A DNA stretch of 26,062 nt from CAMDTE01 sp034679985. Lineage in GTDB: Bacteria; Bacteroidota; Bacteroidia; Flavobacteriales; Schleiferiaceae. The notes below the pieces were generated by a model. That model was not told the origin of the DNA, searched no databases, and worked only from the letters and a program-made list of their open reading frames with translations. The position numbers were made by a program, and so were the translations under genes. The DNA lies in assembly GCA_034679985.1 (NCBI GenBank), contig JAXITR010000030.1:1-26062 (forward strand), read 5' to 3'. This document shows positions 6,678-15,063 of this stretch, in pieces (the stretch's first letter is position 1; each line of letters starts with the position of its first letter).

Positions 6678-8721
6678 CGGTGTGCTTCTTGACCATGGTC
6701 AAAATAACCGCCACCGCCACCACGTCGTCCTGATCGTCGTACACCTCCACATAGAACTTCACAATGCCCTTGGCCACGTCTTCGGGCGATCGTTTTTCTT
6801 GGTCGATTTTCTCCTGAACCGTAAAGCGAACGCCAATGGTGGTTCCCGGATAAACCGGTTTCGTGAAGCGACAGTATTCAATGCCGTAGTTGAGCAAAAC
6901 CGGCCCTTTGGGGGGGTCTACGAAGAGCCCCGCAGCCCGACTCAGGATGAAGTACCCATGCGCCACGCGGCCCGTGAAAATGGTGCCCTCCAACGACGAC
7001 GCGTCCATGTGGGCGTAAAATTTGTCGCCGCTCAACTCCGCAAAGTCCTCGATGTCCTGCAAGGTAACCAAGTGCTTTTCCGTGGTCACGGTATCCCCAA
7101 TGCGCAAATCCTCAAAGTACTGCCGGAACAAGTGCGGATGTGCTTCCGGGCGCGCTGCGCCGGGAATGTACCGACCCGTCAGCGCCTGCACCGCATCCGG
7201 ATGGCCTTGGATTGCCACGCGGTGGAGGTAGTGCAACACGCCGCGCTTGCCGCCCATTTCCTCTCCGTTTCCAGCTCGGCCGGGACCGCCGTGCGTCAGC
7301 AACGGCATGGGCGACCCGTGGCCCGTACTCTCTTTGGCCGACGACGCGTCCAGGACCAGAATGCGTCCGTTGCTGGTGGCCGCCTCCAAGGTAAAATCGC
7401 GGGCATTTTCCCGATTGGCACCCACATAAGACGTAACCAGCGAGCCCTTGCCCAGCGCTACCAACGCCGCGGCCTCGTCCAACGAACGGTACGGCATCAG
7501 GGTGCTGATGGGGCCAAAGGCCTCAATTTCGTGCGCGCGCAACGCGGCAAACGGTCGGTCGTTTCGGAACAAAACCGGCGCAAAATAAGCTCCGGCTTCG
7601 GGGCGATCCGCCACCGGCGTGCCAACTCCCGCTGGATTGCCAAAAACGGCGGGCATCTCTTCCGCCAAAGCCTCCGCCGCCGACCGCACGCGCTCCACCT
7701 GGAGCGCCGTGGCCAACGGCCCCATCCGCACGCCTTCCTTGGACGGGTCTCCGTACGACGTGGTGGACAACCGCTGCACCAAGGCCGCTTGAACCGCATC
7801 CAAATGCTCTTCCGGAACCACTACGCGGCGCACCGCCGTACACTTTTGACCGGCTTTGACGGTCATTTCCTTGACCACTTCCTTCACAAACAAATCAAAC
7901 TCCGGCGTTTGGGGCGTCGCTTCTGGCCCCAATACCATGGCGTTCAAGGAGTCTGCTTCCAAGTTGAACGGAACGCCGCGCTCCACAAAATGCGGCTGCA
8001 GCTTCAGGCGCAAACCGGTTGCGTTGGAACCCGTAAACGTCACCACGTCGCCCTCGGCAACGGCGTCCAAAACGCCCACGCCCTTGCCCACCAACAACTG
8101 CAGGGCGCCGTCGGGCAGAATGCCACTGGCTGCGATATCCCGCACCACGGCCTCGGTCAGGAAACTGGTGTATTCAGACGGTTTCACCACGGCCGGAACG
8201 CCAGCCAAGAGGTTGACCGCAATCTTTTCCAGCATGCCCCAAACGGGGAAGTTGAAGGCATTCACGTGCACGGCCACCCCCCGGCGCGGAACCATCAAAT
8301 GATGGCCCACGAAGGTGCCGTTTTTACTCAGTCGAACGGGATCTCCGTCCACGAAATAAGGCAAATCCGGAAACTCCTTGCGCAACGACGCATTCGCGAA
8401 CAAATTGCCAATGCCGCCCTCGATGTCGATCCAGCTGTCCACGCGGGTGGCTCCTGTGGCGGCAGACACCGCGTAGTAGGACTCCTTGCGCTCGTTCAAA
8501 AACAACGCCAACGCTTTCAGCATCCGACCGCGTTCGGGAAACGTCATCTTCCGCAACGCGGCACCGCCTTTCTCCCGGCCGTAGGCCAGCACCGCAGCGT
8601 AGTCCAGCCCGGCGCTGGAAACCGTGCCCAACGCCGCGCCCGTGCGCGCATCCGCGGCCGTCCACTCCACTCCGTCTCCGGCCACCCACTGGCCCATCAC
8701 GTAATTCTCAAAGGCTTTCAT
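6670..8721 (-). CDS. paaZ: Bifunctional oxepin-CoA hydrolase / 3-oxo-5,6-dehydrosuberyl-CoA semialdehyde dehydrogenase PaaZ
   Basis: A 683-residue two-domain enzyme that opens the oxepin-CoA ring and oxidises the resulting aldehyde to 3-oxo-5,6-dehydrosuberyl-CoA. The N-terminal aldehyde dehydrogenase domain (about 1-520) has NAFNFPVWGMLEK, catalytic Glu255 in NLEADSLNA and catalytic Cys294 in GQKCTAVRR. The C-terminal MaoC-type hot-dog hydratase domain (about 530-683) has ELSGDKFYAHMD with Asp566 and His571, then VAHGYFILSRAAGLFVD. All catalytic residues are present and the length matches E. coli PaaZ (681). It begins 49 bases after the oligopeptidase stop. I see no clear TAnnTTTG box in that gap, so it may be read through from upstream or use a weak promoter. 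Confidence 0.95.
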   Translation of the reverse strand: MKAFENYVMGQWVAGDGVEWTAADARTGAALGTVSSAGLDYAAVLAYGREKGGAALRKMTFPERGRMLKALALFLNERKESYYAVSAATGATRVDSWIDIEGGIGNLFANASLRKEFPDLPYFVDGDPVRLSKNGTFVGHHLMVPRRGVAVHVNAFNFPVWGMLEKIAVNLLAGVPAVVKPSEYTSFLTEAVVRDIAASGILPDGALQLLVGKGVGVLDAVAEGDVVTFTGSNATGLRLKLQPHFVERGVPFNLEADSLNAMVLGPEATPQTPEFDLFVKEVVKEMTVKAGQKCTAVRRVVVPEEHLDAVQAALVQRLSTTSYGDPSKEGVRMGPLATALQVERVRSAAEALAEEMPAVFGNPAGVGTPVADRPEAGAYFAPVLFRNDRPFAALRAHEIEAFGPISTLMPYRSLDEAAALVALGKGSLVTSYVGANRENARDFTLEAATSNGRILVLDASSAKESTGHGSPMPLLTHGGPGRAGNGEEMGGKRGVLHYLHRVAIQGHPDAVQALTGRYIPGAARPEAHPHLFRQYFEDLRIGDTVTTEKHLVTLQDIEDFAELSGDKFYAHMDASSLEGTIFTGRVAHGYFILSRAAGLFVDPPKGPVLLNYGIEYCRFTKPVYPGTTIGVRFTVQEKIDQEKRSPEDVAKGIVKFYVEVYDDQDDVVAVAVILTMVKKHTDA

Positions 8722-8770
8722 CTGCTTGCTGTTTGGAAGGAATAACGGTAGCGTACCGCGTTCGAGGTCT

Positions 8771-10906
8771 TTATTTTTTCTTCGGCAAAGACTTCACACC
8801 CATGTGCCAGAACGCAAAGGCAAACTTGTCGATGGCCTCCTCAATCACCATGGCGGTGGGCTTGCCAGCGCCGTGGCCTGCGTTCGTCTCAATGCGGATG
8901 ACCACCGGATTGGCACAAGACTGCTTGTCCTGCAGTTCGGCCGCAAACTTGAACGAATGCGCCGGAACTACCCGGTCGTCGTGGTCCGCCGTGGTCACCA
9001 ATGTAGCCGGATAACAGGTTCCCTTTTTTACGTTGTGCACCGGACTGTATCCCAGCAAGTACCGGAACATCTCCGCGCTTTGTTCGGACGTGCCGTAGTC
9101 GTACGCCCAACCGGCACCCGCCGTAAACGTATGGTAGCGCAACATGTCCAAAACCCCTACTGCGGGGAAGGCCACGCGGGCCAATTCCGGACGTTGCGTC
9201 ATCACGGCGCCCACCAGCAATCCGCCGTTGGAACCGCCAGACAATGCCAAATACTTGGACGACGTGATCTTCTGCGCAAACAAGTATTCCGCCGCCGCTA
9301 CAAAATCGTCGAACACGTTCTGCTTCTGCAACTGCGTGCCGGCCTTGTGCCAAGCCTCGCCGTACTCGCCTCCGCCGCGCAAATTGGGAATGGCCAACAC
9401 GCCTCCGTTCTCCAACCACACCACGTACGAAGTGCTGAACGACGGCGTCAAATTCACGCCAAAACCGCCGTATCCGTACAAAATCGTGGGGTTCTTCTTG
9501 GTGTACTTCAATCCCTTCTTGTGCGTGATCATCATGGGGACTTTGGTGCCGTCCTTGCTGGTGTAAAACACTTGGTAGGAAACGTAGTCCGCCGAATTAA
9601 AATCGATGGAACTCGCCCGGTACAGCTCGACGGCATTCGCGCGCGGTGCATACCGGTACTGCGTTCCCGGAGTCACGGCATTGGTGAACGAGAAGAACAG
9701 CTCACGAGCGTTCCACTTGCCGCCCACTCCGCTGACGGTTCCCTGCCCGGGCAGCGGCACAGAAACCACCTCTTTGCCGTCCACAGAAACGCGGTCCACC
9801 ACACTTAGGGCATCTTTCAATCCGTTCACAAAAAAGAAACCGCCCCCGGTGCCCACCGTAATGGGGTATGGGCGTTCCGCAATAATTTCTTCCCACTGAC
9901 TGGGGTCCGGACGGTCCAAAAAGCAGCGCATCAGGCGGCCGTTGGGAGCGCCCCACGTCGTTTGGAGGTACAGGCTCTGCCCGTCTGCGTGCACCGGGTT
10001 GTTCTCAAACTCAAACCCTTCAAACAACCGCACAATGGGCGCGTTGGGCGTGCGCAAATCCTGAACGTACAATTCATTTCCCGTGGTGCTCACGGCTGCC
10101 GTGATGACCAAAAAAGCGCCGTTTTCCGTTACTCCCCCGCCGATGTACCGACGCGGTGTAGCACTCCCACCAAACACCAGCACGTCCTGAGATTGGGGGG
10201 TGCCCAGCTTGTGGAAATAAAGCTTGTGTTCGCTCGTCTTCCCGCTCAACGCAGAGCCGCTCTTGGGCTTGTCGTACGAGCTGTAGTAAAACCCTTCGTT
10301 GCCGCGCCAAGACAGGCCGCTGAACTTCACGTCGCGCAGGGTGTCCTCCAGCGGGCGTTCGGGATTGTCCGTGTGGACAATGACCACCTTGCGCCAGTCG
10401 GATCCACCCTCGCTCAATTGGTAGGCCGCGTACGTGCCGTCGGGGCTGAATTCAATTCCGGCCAACGACGTTGTTCCGTCCTTGGAAAACGCGTTTGGAT
10501 CCAAAAATACATTGCCGTCCGCGGTCATTTTGCCGGTAGACTTGGCCTTGATCCGCGCCAAAACCGACTGACTTTGCAACCCAGAATTGTAGTAAAAATA
10601 GGTGTAATCGCCCTCCGTAAACGGCGTGGAAACCTTTTCGTAGTTCCAAACGGTAGTCAAACGATCGCGCAGTTCCTTGCGGTAGGAAATCGGCTCCAGC
10701 ACACTTTGCGTGGCGCGGTTTTGCGCGGCCACCCACTCCGCCGTTTGGGCGCTTCGGTCGTCCTCCAACCAGCGGTACGGATCCGCAACCGTTTGTCCAA
10801 AATACGTGTCGACGGTGTTCCCCTTGGTGGTCACCGGGTACTGGGGTGCTTGGGCGCTTGCAGCCATGCTCAAAACCATAGCCATTCCCGCTAAATGTGT
10901 TTTCAT
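8771..10906 (-). CDS. Secreted prolyl oligopeptidase family serine peptidase (S9A)
   Basis: A 711-residue peptidase with a signal peptide (MKTHLAGMAMVLSMAASAQA), predicted to be exported and to cleave after proline in short peptides. The N-terminal seven-bladed propeller starts with DPYRWLEDD. The C-terminal alpha/beta-hydrolase domain has GYGGFGVNLTPSFS, the nucleophile Ser559 in SGGSNGGLL, Asp643 in DHDDRVVP and His678 in AGHGAGKP. The length is normal for S9A enzymes. The ATG at 10906 was chosen over the one at 10978 because it directly precedes the signal peptide and lies four bases after a TACCTTCG -7-like box; the upstream part of the frame runs through a terminator hairpin. Confidence 0.9.
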   Translation of the reverse strand: MKTHLAGMAMVLSMAASAQAPQYPVTTKGNTVDTYFGQTVADPYRWLEDDRSAQTAEWVAAQNRATQSVLEPISYRKELRDRLTTVWNYEKVSTPFTEGDYTYFYYNSGLQSQSVLARIKAKSTGKMTADGNVFLDPNAFSKDGTTSLAGIEFSPDGTYAAYQLSEGGSDWRKVVIVHTDNPERPLEDTLRDVKFSGLSWRGNEGFYYSSYDKPKSGSALSGKTSEHKLYFHKLGTPQSQDVLVFGGSATPRRYIGGGVTENGAFLVITAAVSTTGNELYVQDLRTPNAPIVRLFEGFEFENNPVHADGQSLYLQTTWGAPNGRLMRCFLDRPDPSQWEEIIAERPYPITVGTGGGFFFVNGLKDALSVVDRVSVDGKEVVSVPLPGQGTVSGVGGKWNARELFFSFTNAVTPGTQYRYAPRANAVELYRASSIDFNSADYVSYQVFYTSKDGTKVPMMITHKKGLKYTKKNPTILYGYGGFGVNLTPSFSTSYVVWLENGGVLAIPNLRGGGEYGEAWHKAGTQLQKQNVFDDFVAAAEYLFAQKITSSKYLALSGGSNGGLLVGAVMTQRPELARVAFPAVGVLDMLRYHTFTAGAGWAYDYGTSEQSAEMFRYLLGYSPVHNVKKGTCYPATLVTTADHDDRVVPAHSFKFAAELQDKQSCANPVVIRIETNAGHGAGKPTAMVIEEAIDKFAFAFWHMGVKSLPKKK

Positions 10907-10910
10907 AAGC

Positions 10911-10918
10911 CGAAGGTA
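10911..10918 (-). promoter_or_regulatory. -7 promoter box (TACCTTCG) of the oligopeptidase gene
   Basis: On the minus strand this reads TACCTTCG, 7 of 8 matches to the Bacteroidota -7 consensus with N positions counted as matching (TAnnTTTG). It ends four bases before the ATG, so the transcript would have almost no leader. No well-spaced -33 TTTG was found. Confidence 0.45.
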
Positions 10919-10932
10919 GCGCCAAACGGCCA

Positions 10933-10972
10933 CAAAAAGAAAGAGGGGCGGTCGCTGCGCGACCGCCCTCTT
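10933..10972 (-). terminator. Intrinsic terminator of the T9SS cargo gene
   Basis: On the minus strand, a GC-rich hairpin follows the stop of the 1126-residue gene by about 20 bases. The core arms GCGGTCGC/GCGACCGC (plus-strand 10948-10955 and 10959-10966) flank a 3-base loop and extend outward through AAGAGGG/CCCTCTT with one bulged base. The T-rich tract TCTTTCTTTTTG follows on the minus strand. It lies directly upstream of the oligopeptidase -7 box. Confidence 0.75.
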
Positions 10973-10993
10973 AAACATTCGCGTTGCGAACCC

Positions 10994-13900
10994 TTAGTGC
11001 TGCACCGCAATGCGGATGGCCGACGAACCTTGGTCCGTGGTCAAGCGCACGAAGTAAACACCCTCGGGCAAATCACTGCCGTCCAGACGCAAAGTGTTCA
11101 AACCGTCGTTCCAAACCGTGCTGATGACGACCTGACCCTGAAGATTTACTACTTGTACGTCTACGTCGCCGTAAACAACACCGCGCTCAACCGTGAAGAC
11201 ACCGGCTGTTGGGTTCGGGTAAACATTTACCGATCCCATGGCCTCGTCCAGGCTCAAACCGCAAACCACGCAACGGCTGAAGCAGATAACCGGAACAACG
11301 GTGTCGTTGTTGGTCAACACCAACTCGCGGTTGTAGTTGCCGCTGCCGTCGTTCACGGCGCAAGCGCCCGTACCAGCGTTCAAGCTCTCAGCACCACCCC
11401 AGGTGTTGCCGTTGATGTACTTGAAGTTCATGGTGCTGTTCAACGGAGCTTCAACGGTTACGGTGTATACCAAACCGGTGTCCAACGTCATGGCCGTAGC
11501 CGACGGGTTCCACCCTTGGAAGTTGCCCGCAACGTGTACGCCGTCTGCGCTAACACCGCCTGCACGGCTCATGTCCACCTTCAACGTGATGCTGTTGGTG
11601 CAATTCTCGCACTTGGCGTAGCAAACTACGTCCAAGGTGTCGTACGCATAGGTTACCGTGTACTTGCGGTTGGTGAAACCGCCGGTGGTCATGGTGCAGA
11701 CCGTTCCGGCAACCAACTGCTCGCTCGTAGCCCAGTTGTCCAAAGAGAACTTGTACTCAATCAAACCGGGGTTCAGCGGGAAGGAAGCCGTCCAAATGCC
11801 GTCGCCGTCTGCGTCGCTCATGGGGTTGCTGTTGCCGGACCAGTTGTTGAAGGTTCCGCTCACGTACGCCGTAGTGAAGCTGCCGGCGTACTTGTTCATG
11901 TTGACGTTGAACGTCACCCAAGCTTGGCAGTCGGAGCACGACGCAAAGCACACCAAAGGAGCTGTCGCCGACGGAGCCGCTACCGTGAATGCGCGGTTGT
12001 AGTTGCCGCTGCCGTCGTTGGCTACGCAAGAACCTGTGGTGGCTCCCAAACCTTCGGCATTCGCCCAGGTATTGCCGTTGATGAACTTGTAGGACAAAGC
12101 CGTACCCACCGTGGTATTGATGGTGTATTCGTAGATGCCGTCTCCATCAGGATCCAACATGGGCGTAGAACCGGGGTTCCAGCCTTGGAAGTTGCCCGCA
12201 ATGTGCACACCGTTGGTGCTCACCGTCTGCTGGTTCATGTTCACACGTACTACGTAGGTAGCCGGTTGCGAGCAGTTCATCGTGAAGATGGTGGAGTCGT
12301 AGCTCGGGATATTGGCTGTTGCCGCACCTGGATCGTACGGGAAGTTGCCCGTGTCTTGCAGGATGAGCTTGTTGCCCCAAGAGCACAAGTTGTCCAAACG
12401 GTACCAGCCGGTGTTGGTTCCGTCCACCAAACCATCACCGTAGGAGTCGGTGATTTTGAACTTGTACGTTCCGCTCAAAGGCAAAGCAATGGTGTCGATT
12501 TTCGTTGCTGCGGCTACGCTGTAGGTAGACAAATCCGTGTACGGACCGCCCACTTTGTACACAACCCCTGTAGTAGCGTTGGTGATCTTGTAGGAAACTT
12601 CCGAACCGTACAAGTCCGTCACCAATTGCATGCGCACATTGCCCGTGGGGGCAACTGTTCCGTAGACTTTGAAGTCGTCTACGGCCCAGTACCAACCGTA
12701 CTGACCGCCGTCTTCAAAACGCAAACGGGTCTTGAACGCTGCACCTTGGTAGGCCGTAACGTTGTACTTCTTGGTCACTGGAGCCGTCCAAGAGCCGCTG
12801 GTTGCGACCATGGAGTCGATTTTCACCCAGCTTCCGGCAGCATTCAATACTTCTACATATCCTTTTTGACCGGTCAAGCTGCGGTAGTACTGCTTGAACT
12901 CCACGTACAAAGTGTCGTAGCCCGCTGCGTTGATGGATGGCGATTGGAGTACGGAGTTGGACGTAATGGTTGTAGCTCCAGCTGCGTCGTCGTCCACCAT
13001 CACAAACGGAGTTCCGTTGATGGAAGAAGCGGTTCCGTAAACGGTCTTAGGAGCCCACAAAGCACCAGAGGTTGCGGCTGTGGTCCAGGTGCACGGTACG
13101 CCAGCGTTAAAGTCCACCGTGTACGGCATGGCCGTAGAAGGAAGCGGCGCAAACGTTGCGTTGGCCGTCACGATGGGGCCCATGCACGCTTCGCTAATCT
13201 TCCAGTCGAAAAAGTAGTAAGCACGCGTTTGGGTGGTAAAGTTAACGGAGTCCACTTGGCCCAGTCCGGCCAAGTTGTAGGGGTAGGTGTGGCCTGTAGG
13301 AAGTGCCGTAGAACGGTACATAACACCGGTGGTGCCGGCCAACTGCTCAATGTTGATCAAGTAACGACCGGGGGCAAAAGCCAAACCAACCGGTACTTTG
13401 ATGTTTGCCGGCGTGGTGCCAGTATTCACCGCGCTGATGGGTGCTGACGAGTACAAAAGTGCGCCGCCGTTCAAGCCGGTGGTGATTTTTCCTTTGCGCT
13501 CGTAAACACGAATGCGGAAGTTAACCGTACCTCCGTTGGCCGTTGGGAATACCCGAACGGTAGTGGAGTCCCACGTCATGGGGGTAGTAACCGCCAAGCC
13601 GGTGTAGTTGGTAAAGTTGCCGGTTGGAGCCGTGGTGTAACCCACCGTAGTGGAGGCTGCAAACAAAGCAGTGGAAGGCCCGCCGGAAACACGTCCTTTG
13701 GTGTTGTCGTCCGTCATCAAACGTCCGGATACCGTGGTATTGGCCGTGATGGCTGGAGTGGTGTATGAAGCACCTGTTCCAATGGTGGAGCCGTTAGCGG
13801 CTACCCACATCATTTGGTAGTTGGGGTTGCTCCAAGTTGCGGTAAAGGTTACCGGAGCTGGTCCGCAAGAGGTTTGGTTGCCAATGGTTGGCGAAGCCGT

Positions 13901-14374
13901 CAACGGGCAGCTGGAAATAAAGCAGGCCGTAGTGACGAATTTGCCGTAGACGTAGTTTGCCGCCGTAGTGGGCGTCAGGGTAGTCACCGGCGCTTGGGTA
14001 AAGATGGTATTGCCCGCAACGTTCTTGACAATCAAGCCCATTTCGTCGGGGTACGAGCCGGCCGCCAAAATTTGCACACGAACGGAGTCGTTCTGGCAAA
14101 GCATAACTACCGCGGTGGAGTTGGAGTTGGGTACCAATCCGTTTTGACCCGTGCAGCTGGTCGCGCCACCGGGACAGGTGTACGCAATGGTGTCCATGCT
14201 GGTCCAGGTGCCTGCAACTTTTTGTTGCAACACCACGGATCCTCCGTTCCACGCGTCGCCGTACGAATCCGTCATGTTAACGGTAAACGCACACTTGTTG
14301 GCCGGAGGACACTGCGCAAAGGCTGCCGTTGCCGACAATACCAATAGCGCCACTAAGGTGTAAAGTTTCCTCAT
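10994..14374 (-). CDS. Large secreted modular protein with type IX secretion (T9SS type A) sorting domain
   Basis: A 1126-residue protein with a signal peptide (RKLYTLVALLVLSATAAFA). An N-terminal domain contains TDSYGDAWNGG, a motif echoed as TDSYGDGLVDG near residue 640. Residues about 420-578 resemble a MAM/jelly-roll binding domain (ends WAVDDFKVYG). Three tandem repeats follow (about 702-815, 816-925, 926-1038), each with an AGNFQGWNP- or SGTFNNWSG-like segment and YKF, as in AMPK/isoamylase-type starch-binding E-set modules. Each repeat ends with Cys-x3-Cys-x2-Cys. The C-terminus is a T9SS sorting domain (NVYPNPTAGVFTV ... LPEGVYFVRL). No catalytic domain is recognised; the protein is probably a surface or secreted adhesin or polysaccharide-binding protein. 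A single frame runs through all domains. Confidence 0.88.
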   Translation of the reverse strand: MRKLYTLVALLVLSATAAFAQCPPANKCAFTVNMTDSYGDAWNGGSVVLQQKVAGTWTSMDTIAYTCPGGATSCTGQNGLVPNSNSTAVVMLCQNDSVRVQILAAGSYPDEMGLIVKNVAGNTIFTQAPVTTLTPTTAANYVYGKFVTTACFISSCPLTASPTIGNQTSCGPAPVTFTATWSNPNYQMMWVAANGSTIGTGASYTTPAITANTTVSGRLMTDDNTKGRVSGGPSTALFAASTTVGYTTAPTGNFTNYTGLAVTTPMTWDSTTVRVFPTANGGTVNFRIRVYERKGKITTGLNGGALLYSSAPISAVNTGTTPANIKVPVGLAFAPGRYLINIEQLAGTTGVMYRSTALPTGHTYPYNLAGLGQVDSVNFTTQTRAYYFFDWKISEACMGPIVTANATFAPLPSTAMPYTVDFNAGVPCTWTTAATSGALWAPKTVYGTASSINGTPFVMVDDDAAGATTITSNSVLQSPSINAAGYDTLYVEFKQYYRSLTGQKGYVEVLNAAGSWVKIDSMVATSGSWTAPVTKKYNVTAYQGAAFKTRLRFEDGGQYGWYWAVDDFKVYGTVAPTGNVRMQLVTDLYGSEVSYKITNATTGVVYKVGGPYTDLSTYSVAAATKIDTIALPLSGTYKFKITDSYGDGLVDGTNTGWYRLDNLCSWGNKLILQDTGNFPYDPGAATANIPSYDSTIFTMNCSQPATYVVRVNMNQQTVSTNGVHIAGNFQGWNPGSTPMLDPDGDGIYEYTINTTVGTALSYKFINGNTWANAEGLGATTGSCVANDGSGNYNRAFTVAAPSATAPLVCFASCSDCQAWVTFNVNMNKYAGSFTTAYVSGTFNNWSGNSNPMSDADGDGIWTASFPLNPGLIEYKFSLDNWATSEQLVAGTVCTMTTGGFTNRKYTVTYAYDTLDVVCYAKCENCTNSITLKVDMSRAGGVSADGVHVAGNFQGWNPSATAMTLDTGLVYTVTVEAPLNSTMNFKYINGNTWGGAESLNAGTGACAVNDGSGNYNRELVLTNNDTVVPVICFSRCVVCGLSLDEAMGSVNVYPNPTAGVFTVERGVVYGDVDVQVVNLQGQVVISTVWNDGLNTLRLDGSDLPEGVYFVRLTTDQGSSAIRIAVQH
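11259..12270 (-). repeat. Three tandem E-set/CBM48-like repeats within the T9SS protein gene
   Basis: Repeat units lie at about 11925-12270, 11600-11924 and 11259-11599 in translation order. The first and third are closest. They share an identical 27-base block (11327-11353 and 11993-12019) and an identical 18-base block (11515-11532 and 12184-12201), about 666-669 bases apart. The middle unit has diverged, keeping the Trp/Phe pattern and the cysteine ending. Confidence 0.75.
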
Positions 14375-14406
14375 TTGGTTGTTGTTTTTGTGTTAATTAA
14401 CAGCGT

Positions 14407-14414
14407 GAAAGGTA
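14407..14414 (-). promoter_or_regulatory. -7 promoter box (TACCTTTC) of the T9SS cargo gene
   Basis: The minus strand reads TACCTTTC, one mismatch from TAnnTTTG. It lies 32 bases upstream of the ATG at 14374 and just after the paaY stop. The leader is A-rich (CACAAAAACAACAACC) without a Shine-Dalgarno sequence, as usual for highly translated Bacteroidota genes. Confidence 0.45.
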
Positions 14415-14420
14415 ATGTAT

Positions 14421-15011
14421 TTAACGTTTCCTAGGTTGATACGTTGTGGAAAACTTTAATTTTTCGCGATTTTCTTCCGGTTCTTGCAGCGGGTCGCACG
14501 GTGCTAAATCATCCTTAGCTTCGCCCGGGAGGCGTTGGTACCAGCCTGTTCCTTCCGTTTTCCAGGCCAGTTGTTCGTCGGACACTTGCTTGACAATTTT
14601 GGCCGGATTACCCACCACCACACTGCGGGGGGGGATGTCCATTCCTTGGGGAACAAAACACAGCGCGCCCACAATGCTTTCGTCGCCCACGACGGCTTGA
14701 TCCATGAGCACGGCGTGCATGCCCACCAAGCAGTTGCGGCCCACGGTGGCGCCGTGCACAATGGCGCCGTGCCCAATGTGGGCCATTTCGTGCAACACCA
14801 CGTCCTCGCCCGGAAACACGTGGACCACGCAGTTTTCCTGGATGTTGGCTCCGGCGTGAACAGTGATCCGACCCCAGTCGCCGCGCAACACCGCGCCCGG
14901 GCCGATGTAGACGTCGGGCCCAATCCAAACGTCCCCGGTGACGTTGGCTTCCGGATGCACAAAGGCCGACGGGTGTACGATGGGGCGCAATCCTTTAAAG
15001 GAGTAGAACAT
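14421..15011 (-). CDS. paaY: PaaY-type thioesterase / gamma-carbonic-anhydrase-like hexapeptide protein
   Basis: A 196-residue left-handed beta-helix protein, the same length as E. coli PaaY. Hexapeptide repeats run from HPSAFVHPEANVTGDVWIG to PPRSVVVGNPAKIV. The metal-binding histidines of the gamma-carbonic anhydrase fold are visible in ENCVVHVFPGE and MAHIGHGAIVHGA. In phenylacetate degradation PaaY is a thioesterase that hydrolyses dead-end CoA thioesters such as the 2-hydroxycyclohepta-1,4,6-triene-1-formyl-CoA spill product. The ATG at 15011 gives the standard MFYSFKG N-terminus; the frame extends upstream to 15107 only across the thiolase end. It is 52 bases after the thiolase and is the last gene of the minus-strand unit. 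Confidence 0.85.
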   Translation of the reverse strand: MFYSFKGLRPIVHPSAFVHPEANVTGDVWIGPDVYIGPGAVLRGDWGRITVHAGANIQENCVVHVFPGEDVVLHEMAHIGHGAIVHGATVGRNCLVGMHAVLMDQAVVGDESIVGALCFVPQGMDIPPRSVVVGNPAKIVKQVSDEQLAWKTEGTGWYQRLPGEAKDDLAPCDPLQEPEENREKLKFSTTYQPRKR

Positions 15012-15063
15012 GCGGTTGCTTTTTAGACGTTGACGGAACAGTCGATGGCGGGCGATGGTGGGT

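Noticed and set aside
6661..8745. 694-residue open frame on the plus strand
   Set aside because: It is antisense to paaZ, whose catalytic residues are all intact; its His/Arg/Gln-rich composition is typical of a mirror frame in GC-rich DNA.
8746..8758. Small hairpin CGGTA-GCG-TACCG after the oligopeptidase gene
   Set aside because: Only five base pairs and no proper T-run on the minus strand; too weak to call a terminator.
10895..13447. 850-residue open frame on the plus strand
   Set aside because: It lies wholly antisense to the T9SS gene, has no recognisable domain, and its composition (many Val, Arg, His, Gly) is that of a shadow frame of a Thr/Ala/Asn-rich gene.
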